Below, piece by piece: positions 48,213 through 58,028 of a stretch of 64,000 nt of DNA (its first letter is position 1; each line of letters begins with the position of its first letter). This DNA is from Methanothermobacter thermautotrophicus. Lineage in GTDB: Archaea; Methanobacteriota; Methanobacteria; Methanobacteriales; Methanothermobacteraceae. The notes under the pieces were generated by a model, which was given only the letters and a program-made list of their open reading frames with translations, was not told where the DNA came from and made no database searches. The stretch spans positions 186,001 through 250,000 of the forward strand of contig NZ_QKOF01000006.1 in the NCBI RefSeq assembly GCF_014889545.1, read 5' to 3'. The translations under genes and the position numbers were made by a program.

Positions 48213-48710
48213 ATGATCAGGATAGAGTTACCAGCAACAGGAGAGGAGATAAGAAAACTCAGGGTCGGTGACAGGGTGGTAATGGATGGTATCATCTACA
48301 CTGGAAGGGACGCGGCCCTCCCAAAACTCGTTAAGGCCCTGAAAGCTGGAGAGGAGCCCATCAACGTCATGGGCGCCGCCATAATGCACACGGCCGTAAG
48401 TCCAGCGGGTATAGCCCCCACAAGCAGCAACAAGGAGGACATAGAGGAGAGCATACCCTACCTTGCATCGAGGGGTGTGCTTGTCCACATAGGCAAAGGA
48501 AAACTTGGAGATGAGACGGTAAGGGCACTCCATGAGGCTGGAGCAGTCTTCATAGTAACACCACCCACAGCAGCCCTGCTCACAAGCAGGGTTAAATCGA
48601 TGAGGGTGGCTGCCTTTGAGGAGGAGGGCATGGAGGCCATCTTTGAACTCCGAGTTAAGGACATACCAGGTATCGTTGCAGCGGCCGGGGGAAAATCCAT
48701 CTATGGCTGA
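48213..48710 (+). CDS. Fumarase/tartrate dehydratase beta-subunit-like protein
   Basis: A 165-residue protein of the class I fumarate hydratase C-terminal family (IELPATGEEIRKLRVGDRVVMDGIIYTGRDAAL, HTAVSPAGIAPTSS, VHIGKGKL, AGAVFIVTPPTAALLTSRV). The usual GPTTSxRMD substrate motif is replaced by APTSSNKEDIEESI, so it may not be a normal fumarase; no alpha subunit is adjacent. It lies 4 nt after mfnA, suggesting co-expression. Confidence 0.72.
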   Translation: MIRIELPATGEEIRKLRVGDRVVMDGIIYTGRDAALPKLVKALKAGEEPINVMGAAIMHTAVSPAGIAPTSSNKEDIEESIPYLASRGVLVHIGKGKLGDETVRALHEAGAVFIVTPPTAALLTSRVKSMRVAAFEEEGMEAIFELRVKDIPGIVAAAGGKSIYG

Positions 48711-48925
48711 GCCGGGTTCTGCTTTCTGATTTCATGTTTTTGTTGGATTTATGGACGTTTTTTATCCATGCTCTGACGTTCCTCCTGCTGTGAACATGCA
48801 CAGGTATGAAGCTCCGCCACATTCCTGATCCATTTGCCCCACAGCCTTTTATTGCCTGGACATCAGGCCACCACCATCCCATTTTCACGGTTTATGCATC
48901 TTCAGAGAGTATTACCAGTTTATGC

Positions 48926-49555
48926 CTAATCGGAGGGCCTCCCGAAGGCCAGATCCCCGGCATCCCCGAGTCCAGGGACTATGTAGCCCATGTCATTAAC
49001 CTCCTCCTCAACACCACATGTGTAGACATCCACACCCCTTTCAAGGACCCTTTCAAGGCCCATCCTTGAGGATATTATGTTGAAGACCACGGTCCTTGCA
49101 GGGGAGCCGTAGGCCTCGAGGGCATCAAGGATGCCCATCATGGTGTTCCCGGTTGCGAGCATGGGGTCCGCTATCACCATTATCTTATCATCAAGCTCCG
49201 GGACCCTGATGTAGTCTATTGAGACCCTGAATGGGGGGTCATCGGACCTCCTGGCACCGATAATACCGTGTCCTGCCTCAGGGAAGACCTTCATCACCCC
49301 CTCTGTAAAGGGCAGTGAGGCCCTGAGGATGCTAAGAATAACTATCCTGTCCCTGTCGGTTATCTCAACACCACCCGCAGTGCCAAGGGGGGTTTCAACC
49401 TCCACTTCACGCCATTGCAGGGTATCTGCGAATTCGTAGGCCATGTAGCGGCCTATATCAGACACTCCCCTCCTGAAACTGGCAGGATCTATCCCCCTCT
49501 GCCTTATAGTGGTGAGCTTCTCCCTGACTATCAGGTTATCAATCACCCTCAGCAT
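48926..49555 (-). CDS. upp: Uracil phosphoribosyltransferase
   Basis: A 209-residue type I phosphoribosyltransferase: IRQRGIDPASFRRGVSDIGRYMAYE, ILRASLPFTEGVM, and the PRPP loop IMVIADPMLATGNTMMGILDAL; the C-terminal VPGLGDAGDLAFG binds uracil. Salvages uracil to UMP. ATG 49555 follows GGGGTGAT and gives family length. It overlaps the trm56 end by 17 nt. Confidence 0.94.
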   Translation of the reverse strand: MLRVIDNLIVREKLTTIRQRGIDPASFRRGVSDIGRYMAYEFADTLQWREVEVETPLGTAGGVEITDRDRIVILSILRASLPFTEGVMKVFPEAGHGIIGARRSDDPPFRVSIDYIRVPELDDKIMVIADPMLATGNTMMGILDALEAYGSPARTVVFNIISSRMGLERVLERGVDVYTCGVEEEVNDMGYIVPGLGDAGDLAFGRPSD

Positions 49556-50114
49556 TACCATCACCCCCATCCACACCTGATCCTCCATGGGTCTCCCTGA
49601 GCATTTTACCCCTCGCCTGGGGTATCACCTCTATACTGGCATCCTCAAATTTAAGGTCAAATTCAGCCCCATCAAGGAGCATGTGCATGAACACAGCCAG
49701 GGAGGAGACCTCAGAGTGTGGCTGATTGGTCACCCCAACGTTGTAGTCTGCAAGACTGTAGACCTTCCCGGGGACCCTTGCACCCCCCACAACAATGAGC
49801 TTATCCCTTCCGTTATCCCTTATCCCGGGCACGACGTCCCTGGCAGGTAAACCGTACATGGTGAGGTGTATGACCTCCCCTCCCCCCTCCTTCCAGGACT
49901 CTATGACACCCTGCCAGTTCCTGCGGTAGACCACACTGAAGGGCCCACCCCATCTTCTGACAACATCCTCAACGCCCTCCATGAGCTTAGGGTCCTCCTC
50001 ACCACTGAGTATAACCTCCGAGGCGCCGAAGGCCCTCGCAGTGAGGCAGACATGTGTCGTAATGCGCGCATCCCTTGATGGCCTGTGGCCAAGCCTTAAA
50101 ACCTTCACATCCAT
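49539..50114 (-). CDS. tRNA (cytidine(56)-2'-O)-methyltransferase Trm56
   Basis: A 191-residue SPOUT methyltransferase. Signature LRLGHRPSRDARITTHVCLTARAFGA at the start, HLTMYGLPARDV, and the knotted SAM site KLIVVGGARVPGKVYSLADYNVGVTNQPHSEVSSLAVF. Modifies C56 in the T loop of archaeal tRNAs. GGAGGTC lies before the ATG. Co-transcribed with upp. Confidence 0.9.
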   Translation of the reverse strand: MDVKVLRLGHRPSRDARITTHVCLTARAFGASEVILSGEEDPKLMEGVEDVVRRWGGPFSVVYRRNWQGVIESWKEGGGEVIHLTMYGLPARDVVPGIRDNGRDKLIVVGGARVPGKVYSLADYNVGVTNQPHSEVSSLAVFMHMLLDGAEFDLKFEDASIEVIPQARGKMLRETHGGSGVDGGDGNAEGD

Positions 50115-50228
50115 TATCTGACCTCCATCTCCTTAAATACAATTCTTCGCATCCCGCGGATTTACACCCATTTATCTTTAGTTTGAGTCCAGGATTTTTA
50201 GCATCTCCTGGATGGACACTTATCTGTT

Positions 50229-50975
50229 CTACACCCCTAATCTGATGGCTGCAAGGAGGCCAAGGAGGGACATCATCCTCCCCATCTCATTTGAGGCCCC
50301 CAGAACGTCACCAGTACTCCAGTAGAAGTTCCTCCTGGCAACAAGGCCAATGAAAATCCCTGAAATGACAGCGACAGCAACGGCAACAGCACCCGGAACC
50401 CCCACAAGGATGTATGCGACAGCGGCCCAGAAAATCCATACGATGGCGATGAGGGGATTTCTGGCCGCCAATATGAAGTGCCTCCCTGTCCCGCTGTCAA
50501 GGGGCCTTGATACAAGGGCGCAGCCCGTGAGGCACACCTTGGCCGAGAACTCTCCTATGAGGAGCCCCTGAAACAGCATAGCATGTGGAAGGGAGTAAAC
50601 AGCGGCTATCGTGGTGGATGATACCAGGACAAGGAGTCCAAGGCCTCCTGTACCTATCCTGGAGTCCCTCATTATCTCTATCTTCCTCTCGAAGCTCCCA
50701 TGGGACATGAGGGCGTCGCCCATATCTATCAGGCCATCCAGGTGGTGGAAACCTGTGAACCAGATGGAGAATCCATAGGCAACACAGGCGACAGCTGCCC
50801 CGGGGAGCAGCAGAGAGGTAACAAGAGCTACCGAGCCTGCAGCCACCCCTATTAGGGCACCCACCAGCGGCCAGTGAAGTGTTAATGAAGCTATATCCTC
50901 AACGGTGGCATCTGATCTCAGGGGCACAATCGTTGAGAAGGATATAAGTCCCCTGAGCTTCCCGGTGAACCTCAT
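50229..50975 (-). CDS. cobS: Adenosylcobinamide-GDP ribazoletransferase CobS
   Basis: A 248-residue membrane enzyme joining adenosylcobinamide-GDP with alpha-ribazole phosphate. Motifs: [44 protein letters not shown] (metal-binding aspartates) and about six membrane helices. I start at ATG 50975 after GGGGTG, giving [19 protein letters not shown]; a longer frame from 51047 would add an unlikely charged segment. Neighbour of the CobZ-domain gene, consistent with nucleotide-loop assembly. Confidence 0.93.
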   Translation of the reverse strand: MRFTGKLRGLISFSTIVPLRSDATVEDIASLTLHWPLVGALIGVAAGSVALVTSLLLPGAAVACVAYGFSIWFTGFHHLDGLIDMGDALMSHGSFERKIEIMRDSRIGTGGLGLLVLVSSTTIAAVYSLPHAMLFQGLLIGEFSAKVCLTGCALVSRPLDSGTGRHFILAARNPLIAIVWIFWAAVAYILVGVPGAVAVAVAVISGIFIGLVARRNFYWSTGDVLGASNEMGRMMSLLGLLAAIRLGV

Positions 50976-51039
50976 CCAGGGGCACCCCTGACTGAGCGGA
51001 TCCCAGCTGACCTCTCTGTCCTCACATGACCACCCCCCA

Positions 51040-51873
51040 TCACTCAAAGATCCGTGACATGCAGCCGGCTATGAGGCCCGCAACGGCGTCATCAACCATG
51101 GGGCCCAGTTCACCGAGGATGCCAGGTTTTTCCTCATCATACCTTTTGAAGTTGAATATCGCCTTTGTACCTGCCACCTGGTTGGCAAGCGCCATACCCA
51201 GGACCTCATCACTGTAGAGGTAGGCTGGGTCATCCCGCAGGTCCACACCGAGGACCCTCCTGTTTTCTATGTCCCCTTCAAGGTGCAGTGCGGCTGCAAG
51301 GAGGGCCCTGACATTGAGGTCACCGAGGGCCCTCCTTATCTCTGACCTCAGCCGGTCCCTGAGATCCACTGTGGCATCAACGCCAACCAGCAGTTCCATA
51401 CCAGCCTCCACCATACCGTCAATTGTGACCCCACGGGCCTCAAGGAGCTCCTCAACCCCTGGCCCGTCGAGTAGTACGCCCCGGAGGGAGCGCCTGATAG
51501 CCCCCCTTATGGAATCCTCACCGGGCCATCCATCACCTGGGAGTGCCACGACCCTCACCTGCGGCCTCATCATCTCAGTGAGGATCCCGGTGGTGCATGA
51601 TACCTCCTCCACACTGATCCTCAGGGCTTCAGGTATCCGGTCACCGCATGGCTCCCCCAGGATTAACAGGACATCCACCCGTTTCCCTGCCGAGGAGAAT
51701 GCCACCGCATCACCGGCCCTCACCATGCAGTGGGCCCCCGGGAGTTCATGGCGGACCTCATCCTCAATGCTGATGCTTGAATCTGCAGTAACAAGTCCTG
51801 AATCTGCCCTCACAATCACATGATTCTCTTCAACCAGAATTTCTGCACCGTTAAGATTCACTTTCTCCTTCAA
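51040..51873 (-). CDS. CobZ/PgpA-domain protein with an extra N-terminal domain
   Basis: About 277 residues. The C-terminal part (from about residue 165, [61 protein letters not shown]) is the PgpA-like fold of CobZ, the archaeal alpha-ribazole phosphate phosphatase. The N-terminal 160 residues ([33 protein letters not shown]) I do not recognise. Placement beside cobS supports a cobamide role. The start is uncertain: TTG 51873 has AGGTGA before it, with other starts at 51894, 51888 and 51861. Confidence 0.75.
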   Translation of the reverse strand: MKEKVNLNGAEILVEENHVIVRADSGLVTADSSISIEDEVRHELPGAHCMVRAGDAVAFSSAGKRVDVLLILGEPCGDRIPEALRISVEEVSCTTGILTEMMRPQVRVVALPGDGWPGEDSIRGAIRRSLRGVLLDGPGVEELLEARGVTIDGMVEAGMELLVGVDATVDLRDRLRSEIRRALGDLNVRALLAAALHLEGDIENRRVLGVDLRDDPAYLYSDEVLGMALANQVAGTKAIFNFKRYDEEKPGILGELGPMVDDAVAGLIAGCMSRIFE

Positions 51874-51976
51874 TGAATTCACCTTCACATGCAACAGTCG
51901 TATGGATTTCAGAACACTGTCCCCCTCTCATCAGATTTATTATCTACACACCACATATCTATATAGGGTGATATTA

Positions 51977-52309
51977 ATGAAGGTGCATCTACGGGTATTC
52001 ATTGAGGTTGAGAACCTTGGCCGTGTAATGAACATACTGGCCGATGAGGGTGTCACAGGCTTCTACATAGTGGAGTACAAGGGCGTCTCTCCAACAGAAT
52101 GGAAGGGATTCTCAGTCAAGGAGGACCCCAGGTCAGCGATTTCCCTTATACGCGATTATGCAAGGGACGCAATCCTTGTATGCTCCGTGGTTGATGAGGA
52201 ACTTGTTGAACCAATAATAAGGAGGTTCAGCGAGGAGCTGGCCGGTGAGAAGTACACCATAATAGAGATACCCATAAGAAGGATAATAGTGAACTCCCCC
52301 CAAGAGTGA
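51977..52309 (+). CDS. Small conserved archaeal protein, PII-like pattern
   Basis: A 110-residue protein, [45 protein letters not shown] and so on, with alternating beta-alpha-beta pattern like PII/CutA-type ferredoxin-like folds, but without the PII T-loop. Family resembles an uncharacterised methanogen group (MJ1244 type, from memory). GGGTGAT precedes the ATG; TTTATTATC at 51933 is a possible TATA box. It lies 17 nt before larC, so the two are probably one operon. Confidence 0.65.
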   Translation: MKVHLRVFIEVENLGRVMNILADEGVTGFYIVEYKGVSPTEWKGFSVKEDPRSAISLIRDYARDAILVCSVVDEELVEPIIRRFSEELAGEKYTIIEIPIRRIIVNSPQE

Positions 52310-52326
52310 ATCCACGCGGTGCTTTG

Positions 52327-53556
52327 ATGGTAACGGTCATAGACCCCCAGCTTGCAGGGGTATCCGGTAACATGATGGTGGGCGCCCTCATAGACCTCGG
52401 GGCCCACCCTGAGAGGACAGCTGAGGTCATGGAGGATGCCGCGTCCCACTTTGGAGGCGCAGATGTGGATGTATCTGAGGTTAAAAGAGCTGGCATCAGG
52501 GCAACATACGTCGATGTGAGGGCTGATGAATCACTCAGCATAGGATACATGGAGTTCCTCAAACTCCTTGAGAGGATCAGCCACCCCGCCCTGGATGATG
52601 AGATGCTTTCAATGGCGAGGGCCGTCTTCCACACCATAGCACAGGCGGAGGCCTCTGTCCACGGGGTGAGACTGGATGATGTCCACTTCCATGAGGTGGG
52701 AGCTGCAGATGCAGTTGCAGATGTCATGGGGGCAGTGTTCGCATACTTCGACCTTAACCTTCACAGGGATGATGTTTACACCCTCCCGGTTGCAGTTGGG
52801 GGAGGACTGGTGAGGGGCGCCCATGGACTCACACCTGTCCCTGCGCCGGCCACAACAGAGATACTCAGGGGATTTCCTGTAACCGGGGGCCCATCAGAGT
52901 TTGAACTTGCAACGCCAACCGGCTCTGCGCTCCTGGTGAACATGGTAAGGGGGCACCGAAGGTTCTTCCCGCCAATGGAGATTCAGGCAGCTGGCTACGG
53001 GGCAGGGACCATGGACCCGGAATTCCCCAACATACTCAGGATAGTCAGGGGCTCAGAGGCGGTCCCCCATGACAGGGTGGTTCTCCTTGAGACCAACGTG
53101 GACCACCTCAGCGGGGAGGTCCTTGGGAACATCTTCGAGAGGCTCATGGACGCCGGGGCACTGGACGTGACCCTCACCCCAGTCATAATGAAGAAGAACA
53201 GGCCCGGGCAGCTTATAAGGGTTATATGCCGGGAAAACGAGTATGAGGGGGTCCTTAGAAGCATCTTCTCAGAGACAGGGACCCTCGGTGTCAGGATATT
53301 CCCCCAGGTCCACAGGGGAGTCCTTGAGAGGAGGGTCATGGAGGCCCAGGTTGATATCAAGGGCCGCAGGACGGCAAGGTTCAAGGTGGGCCTCATGGGT
53401 TCACGTGTCCTGAATGCACGGATAGAATACGAGGATGCCCGGAGGATATCACTTGAGACGGGTATACCACTCAGGGATGTTATTGAAATGGCTGAGAAAC
53501 AGTTCAGGGACCTAAAGTTAAATGATAGTCCAGAGGATGATTTAGCGGAGGACTGA
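52327..53556 (+). CDS. larC: LarC-type nickel insertion protein
   Basis: A 409-residue UPF0272/LarC protein. LarC inserts nickel into the pyridinium-bisthiocarboxylate mononucleotide to make the nickel-pincer cofactor of lactate racemase and relatives. Motifs: DPQLAGVSGNMMVGALIDLGA, VHFHEVGAADAVADVMG, TPVPAPATTEIL, ELATPTGSALL and NVDHLSGEVLGNIFERLMDAGALDVTLTPVIMKKNRPG. No larA, larB or larE is in the window, so the target enzyme is unknown. ATG 52327 follows GGTG. It ends 1 nt before queC. Confidence 0.88.
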   Translation: MVTVIDPQLAGVSGNMMVGALIDLGAHPERTAEVMEDAASHFGGADVDVSEVKRAGIRATYVDVRADESLSIGYMEFLKLLERISHPALDDEMLSMARAVFHTIAQAEASVHGVRLDDVHFHEVGAADAVADVMGAVFAYFDLNLHRDDVYTLPVAVGGGLVRGAHGLTPVPAPATTEILRGFPVTGGPSEFELATPTGSALLVNMVRGHRRFFPPMEIQAAGYGAGTMDPEFPNILRIVRGSEAVPHDRVVLLETNVDHLSGEVLGNIFERLMDAGALDVTLTPVIMKKNRPGQLIRVICRENEYEGVLRSIFSETGTLGVRIFPQVHRGVLERRVMEAQVDIKGRRTARFKVGLMGSRVLNARIEYEDARRISLETGIPLRDVIEMAEKQFRDLKLNDSPEDDLAED

Positions 53557-53557
53557 A

Positions 53558-54226
53558 ATGAGGGCAATAAGCATACTATCAGGGGGTATGGACTCAGCGG
53601 TTGCAACGGCGCTCCTGATGGAGGAATATGAGATCCACGCCATCACCTTTAATTATGGCCAGAGGAGTGCCAGGATGGAGATTGAATATTCGAGGAGACT
53701 ATCAGAGCACCTTGGAATTGAACACAGGACACTGGACCTCCAGTGGCTTGGAGGACTTGGAGGCTCGGTGCTCACGGCTGGAGGGGATATACCATCCCCA
53801 TCTGACCTGGATGACACCCTTGAGTGCCTTGAGACAGCAAGGAAGGTCTGGGTACCCGGGAGGAACCTGGTATTCACATCCATAGGGGTCTCCTTCGCCG
53901 AGGCCATGAAGGCCAGTGCAGTTATTGTTGGCTGGGATCGGGAGGAGGCTGAGACCTTCCCTGATAACTCTGAGGAGTTCCTTGATGCATTCAACAGGCT
54001 CCTGGAGGTGGGCACCCTGGATGGTGTGAGGGTGGAGGCACCGCTGATTGGAATGACCAAGAGGGAGATAGTTGAGGCTGGATCTGATCTCGGATTACCC
54101 TTCGAGTTAACATACTCATGCTACGCTGGAGGCAGGGTTCACTGTGGAGTCTGCGAGTCCTGCATGAGGAGGAAGAGGGCCTTCGAACTTGCCGGCGTTG
54201 AGGACCCCACAGAGTACCTCGAATAA
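53558..54226 (+). CDS. queC: 7-cyano-7-deazaguanine synthase QueC
   Basis: A 222-residue PP-loop ATPase with SILSGGMDSAVATALL, the FNYGQRSARMEIE motif, PGRNLVFTSIGVSFAEA and a four-cysteine zinc site at the C-terminus (SCYAGGRVHCGVCESCMRRK). Makes preQ0, precursor of archaeosine in tRNA. Follows larC directly. Confidence 0.94.
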   Translation: MRAISILSGGMDSAVATALLMEEYEIHAITFNYGQRSARMEIEYSRRLSEHLGIEHRTLDLQWLGGLGGSVLTAGGDIPSPSDLDDTLECLETARKVWVPGRNLVFTSIGVSFAEAMKASAVIVGWDREEAETFPDNSEEFLDAFNRLLEVGTLDGVRVEAPLIGMTKREIVEAGSDLGLPFELTYSCYAGGRVHCGVCESCMRRKRAFELAGVEDPTEYLE

Positions 54227-54585
54227 TTCTGACCCCCACCAATTTTTTGAATTACACGTTCTTCATCCCCTATTACACATGATTGGCCTGAGTGCTGGAT
54301 TGGATAGAAAATCTGCTTCTCTTAAACCATTCTGGGGCAATTTTTCATTAAAAGGAAGCAACAGCCAGAGAAATACTTTGCTCATTACTTTGGTATGGAT
54401 AGTCTGGGCCTTTTGGGTCAAAGGAATTGCTCATTACTTAATGGGGGCCTCTATTGGCTTCTATACTAGTGCCAAAGAAATACTTTGCTCATTACTTCAT
54501 AGAACAGTGATAAAATGAGGCTGAGGCCGGCTAATTGATGCTGGTTTACGGGGCAATGGAATGATAAGGAAAGTTTTAAAAAAAT
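54227..54585. repeat. Intergenic region with three copies of a short motif
   Basis: No gene seen. TTGCTCATTACTT occurs at 54378-54390, 54427-54439 and 54485-54497; the first and third copies extend to 22 bp of identity (54369-54390, 54476-54497). The frame across this stretch does not look coding. The T-rich minus-strand end at 54580 belongs to the pycB 3' side. Confidence 0.5.
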
Positions 54586-56292
54586 TTATTTTATGACCAT
54601 GATTACGTCGCCTGCTTCAATCCTTTCACCCTCAGAGGCGTATATCCTCTCAACAACACCACCATGGGGCGTCTGGATATCGTTCTCCATCTTCATGGCC
54701 TCAACAACAGCGACAACGTCCCCTGCATTCACCTGGTCGCCCTCACTGACCTTGAGCTTCACAACCATGCCCTGCATGGTGGACTTAACGGCACCCTCAA
54801 CATCCACTGGTTCGGGTTCCGCCTCCTCGATGGTCATGTAGCCCGTGGGGACCACCTTGACCTCGAACTCGTCACCATCGACCTCCACGTGGAAAACGGT
54901 TGGCACTTCACCTGCAGGGGGTTTCTCCTCTGCAGGGGGCTCCAGGGGCTCCTCCTCGATTTCACCCCTCAGGAATTTAGGTGCAATGGCGGGGTAGAGG
55001 GCGAGGGTCAGTATGTCCTCCTCCTTCTCTATTATACCCATCTCTTCACCTCTCCTCCTGCACTCATCATACTGGGGTTTGAGGATGTCTGCGGGTCTGC
55101 AGTCGATGGGTTTCTCGTCGCCGATGACCTTCCTTGCCACCTCCTCATCTACAGGTGCAGGTGGTCTGCCGTAGAGTCCCCTGAAGTAGTCCTTCACCTC
55201 ATTGGTGACCATGCTGTACCTCTCACCGCTCAGGACGTTCATAACGGCCTGTATACCAACTATCTGGCTGGTTGGGGTTACAAGGGGAGGATAACCCATG
55301 TCCTTCCTCACCCTGGGCATCTCCTCAAGGACCTCCTCGTACCGGTCAAGGGCGTTCTGTTCCTTGAGCTGCGCAACAAGGTTTGACAGCATACCGCCGG
55401 GTATCTGGTATATGAGGACGTCGGTGTCGATCTGCTCGGCTATGGGGTCCAGGAGGCTGCTGTACTTCTTCCGGATCTCCTCAAAGTACTTCTTGATGTT
55501 CTTCAGGATCTCAAGGTCAAGGCCGGTGTCGTAGGGTGTGTCCCGGAGTGCAGCCACCAGGCTCTCTGTAGGTGGCTGGGATGCACCCCATGATAGTGGT
55601 GATATGGCTGTATCAAGTATGTCAACGCCGGCCTCACAGGCGGCATAGTAACTCATGGGTGTCATCCCACTGGTGCAGTGGCAGTGGAGGTTCACCATGA
55701 GGTCGGTCTCCTCCTTGAGGGCCCTCACGAGTTCGTGGGCATCATGTGGAGATATCAGCCCGGCCATGTCCTTTATTGCAACTGAGTCACATTCAAGGGC
55801 CTCGAGTTCCCTTGCAAATTCCACGTAACTCTCAAGGGTGTGGTATGGGCTTATGGTGTAGCAGATGACTCCCTGCACATGGGCGTCCTGTTCCCTGGCG
55901 ACCTTTATGGCGTACTCCATGTTCCTGATGTCATTGAGGGCGTCGAATATCCTGAATACATCGACACCGTTTTCATAGGATTTCTCAATGAACTTCCTCA
56001 CTATGTCGTCGGGGTAGTGCTTGTACCCCACAAGGTTCTGGCCCCTGAGGAGCATCTGTATCGGTGTCCTTTTCACGTGTTCCTTAAGTTCCCTCAGTCT
56101 ATCCCATGGATCCTCATTCAGGTAGCGTATGCATGTATCGAAGGTTGCACCGCCCCATGCCTCCAGTGAGAAGAAACCCACCCTGTCCATTTCCTCTGCG
56201 ATGGGTATCATGTCCCTTGTACGGAGGCGTGTTGCAAGAAGTGACTGGTGTGCATCCCTGAATGCTGTTTCAACGACCTTTATCCCTTTCAT
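54586..56292 (-). CDS. pycB: Pyruvate carboxylase subunit B (biotin-containing)
   Basis: A 568-residue protein. The carboxyltransferase domain begins ETAFRDAHQSLLATRLRT, with EAWGGATFDTCIRYLNEDPW, CYTISPYHTLESYVE, AIKDMAGLISP (conserved lysine) and HCHCTSGM. The C-terminal biotinyl domain has VVEAMKMENDIQTPHGG with the biotin lysine. With PycA it makes oxaloacetate from pyruvate; PycA is not in the window. GAGGGTC lies before the ATG; TATA at 56322-56330 (minus strand TATATAAAG). Confidence 0.95.
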   Translation of the reverse strand: MKGIKVVETAFRDAHQSLLATRLRTRDMIPIAEEMDRVGFFSLEAWGGATFDTCIRYLNEDPWDRLRELKEHVKRTPIQMLLRGQNLVGYKHYPDDIVRKFIEKSYENGVDVFRIFDALNDIRNMEYAIKVAREQDAHVQGVICYTISPYHTLESYVEFARELEALECDSVAIKDMAGLISPHDAHELVRALKEETDLMVNLHCHCTSGMTPMSYYAACEAGVDILDTAISPLSWGASQPPTESLVAALRDTPYDTGLDLEILKNIKKYFEEIRKKYSSLLDPIAEQIDTDVLIYQIPGGMLSNLVAQLKEQNALDRYEEVLEEMPRVRKDMGYPPLVTPTSQIVGIQAVMNVLSGERYSMVTNEVKDYFRGLYGRPPAPVDEEVARKVIGDEKPIDCRPADILKPQYDECRRRGEEMGIIEKEEDILTLALYPAIAPKFLRGEIEEEPLEPPAEEKPPAGEVPTVFHVEVDGDEFEVKVVPTGYMTIEEAEPEPVDVEGAVKSTMQGMVVKLKVSEGDQVNAGDVVAVVEAMKMENDIQTPHGGVVERIYASEGERIEAGDVIMVIK

Positions 56293-56321
56293 CGTGACCC
56301 TCTCATGAGATCAATTAGATT

Positions 56322-56330
56322 CTTTATATA
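56322..56330 (-). promoter_or_regulatory. TATA box of pycB
   Basis: TATATAAAG on the minus strand, giving a start near 56301 and a leader of about 10 nt before the pycB ATG. Confidence 0.55.
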
Positions 56331-56469
56331 CATAGTAGTAACTTCCTTAAATACACAGCAGATGTATTAACCCATCAGACCTCTGTACTACACCGTAATA
56401 ATGGTTATAAGGGATGAGGTTCTAATCCTAACCATCAAATTTACATGGAATTTTAAGGGAGAATCAAAA

Positions 56470-56655
56470 ATGGCAAAGATAATCATAGATTATGATGAAT
56501 GTGATGCATGTGGAGAATGTGTTGATGTATGCCCCATGGAGGTACTCATAATAGTTGATGGTAAGCTCGAGGTCCAGCACCCCGAGGAGTGCAATGAATG
56601 TGAGGTGTGCATGGACGTATGTCCAAACGAGTGCATAGAGGTTGAAGAGGACTGA
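56470..56655 (+). CDS. 2[4Fe-4S] ferredoxin
   Basis: A 61-residue ferredoxin with two motifs, CDACGECVDVCP and CNECEVCMDVCP. Highly acidic and low in other residues. Start ATG 56470 follows GGGAGAATC; the frame is open further upstream without support. Possible TATA (GGTTATAAGG) near 56403. Serves general low-potential electron transfer. Confidence 0.93.
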   Translation: MAKIIIDYDECDACGECVDVCPMEVLIIVDGKLEVQHPEECNECEVCMDVCPNECIEVEED

Positions 56656-56792
56656 TGCCTTCACAACCCAGCTTATTCATTACTTTTTTCAGGTTAAGTG
56701 TTTTCTAATTACCTCCATTTTAAGGTGAAAAAAGAGTCTTCTTCTAGGATTTGATGGAGCGCTTCTCAAAAAGTGAAAAAGGAATTGAGTAG

Positions 56793-57890
56793 TTATCTCT
56801 CCCTTTCACCTGCAATGAACTCATCCACCATACGCGCTGCCACGTCGTCAGTGTACTGGACCGGGGGATGCTTCATGGTATATGATGATATGGATGTAAG
56901 GGCCCCGCCTATACCCCGATCAATGGCAAGCTTGCAGCACCTTATGGCGTCAATAACACAACCCGCAGAGTTTGGGGAGTCCTCAACACTCAGCCTGAGT
57001 TCAAGGTTCATGGGCACATCCCCAAAGAGCCTTCCCTCCATCCTCAGGAAGCAGATCTTGTTATCCTTCTGCCAGGGTATGTAGTCACTTGGCCCTATGT
57101 GGATGTTCTCATCATCCAGGCGGTCCTCACCGAGTATTGACTGGACAGCCTCGGTCTTGGACTCCTTCTTTGAGTCAAGACGGTCACGGTTCAGCATGTT
57201 AAGGAAATCCGTGTTCCCACCAGTGTTTATCTGGTAGGTGCGGTCGAGTTTAACACCCCTCCTCTTGAAGAGATTCGTGAGGGTCCGGTGGGTTATTGTT
57301 GCCCCCAGCTGGGCCTTTATATCATCACCGACTATTGGTATGCCCTTCTCCTGGAATCTTGCAGCCCATTCAGGGTCACTTGCAATGAACACGGGCATGT
57401 TGTTAATGTAGGCCACCCCTGCCTCGAGGGCGCAGCGGGCATAGAACCTGGCGGCCTCCTCTGAACCCACCGGGAGATAGTTGAGGAGTATCTCAGCCCC
57501 GCTCTCCCTGAGGACCTCGACAACATCCACGGGTTCCTCATCAGCCACAACGAAGGTCTGGTTTTCAGGGTAGTCCCTCATGTGGGGGGCCACACCATCA
57601 AGGACGTGCCCCATGGACACCTCAACGCCCATCTCCGGGATGTCCTCACAGAAGACTGCTGTGCAGTTTGGAGGGGCGAATATGGCCTCACTTACATCCC
57701 TCCCCACCTTCCTTTTATCTATATCGAAGGCGGCAACGACCTCAATATCCCCTGGCATGTAGCCGCCTATATCCCAGTGCATGAGCCCTATTGAATCACC
57801 GGCACCCTTATTACGGTAATAGTATATCCCCTGAATCAGGGAGCTGGCACAGTTTCCCACACCTACTATCGCGATCTTTATCTTACCCAA
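56793..57890 (-). CDS. myo-Inositol-1-phosphate synthase
   Basis: A 365-residue NAD-dependent synthase making inositol phosphate from glucose 6-phosphate, for inositol lipids. Rossmann motif [19 protein letters not shown], then [56 protein letters not shown] and [19 protein letters not shown] 57890 follows AGGTG; a GTG at 57899 is possible. Confidence 0.93.
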   Translation of the reverse strand: MGKIKIAIVGVGNCASSLIQGIYYYRNKGAGDSIGLMHWDIGGYMPGDIEVVAAFDIDKRKVGRDVSEAIFAPPNCTAVFCEDIPEMGVEVSMGHVLDGVAPHMRDYPENQTFVVADEEPVDVVEVLRESGAEILLNYLPVGSEEAARFYARCALEAGVAYINNMPVFIASDPEWAARFQEKGIPIVGDDIKAQLGATITHRTLTNLFKRRGVKLDRTYQINTGGNTDFLNMLNRDRLDSKKESKTEAVQSILGEDRLDDENIHIGPSDYIPWQKDNKICFLRMEGRLFGDVPMNLELRLSVEDSPNSAGCVIDAIRCCKLAIDRGIGGALTSISSYTMKHPPVQYTDDVAARMVDEFIAGERER

Positions 57891-58012
57891 TTGAAACACC
57901 TTTCAGAGACTTGTGATAATCATAAAATCAAGGCTATAAATTGATCAACCTACTTTTTAAGATTTGCATATTAAACTATTAAATGTTTCGCCCGCCTCTA
58001 AAACCTCTCAAT

Positions 58013-58028
58013 TGCAGAGGAATCTGCA
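58013..58028 (+). other. Short hairpin with a GNRA-type loop
   Basis: TGCAGA-GGAA-TCTGCA in a 227-nt gap between two minus-strand genes. No gene or tRNA is seen. It could be a transcript end or small RNA element. Confidence 0.3.

Noticed and set aside
48711-48925. Possible small gene between the fumarase-like gene and upp
   Set aside because: Open frames there run into upp on the opposite strand and have no start signal; nothing supported.
54189-54518. 109-codon frame across the end of queC and the gap
   Set aside because: Begins inside queC, has odd composition and spans the short repeats; no family resemblance.
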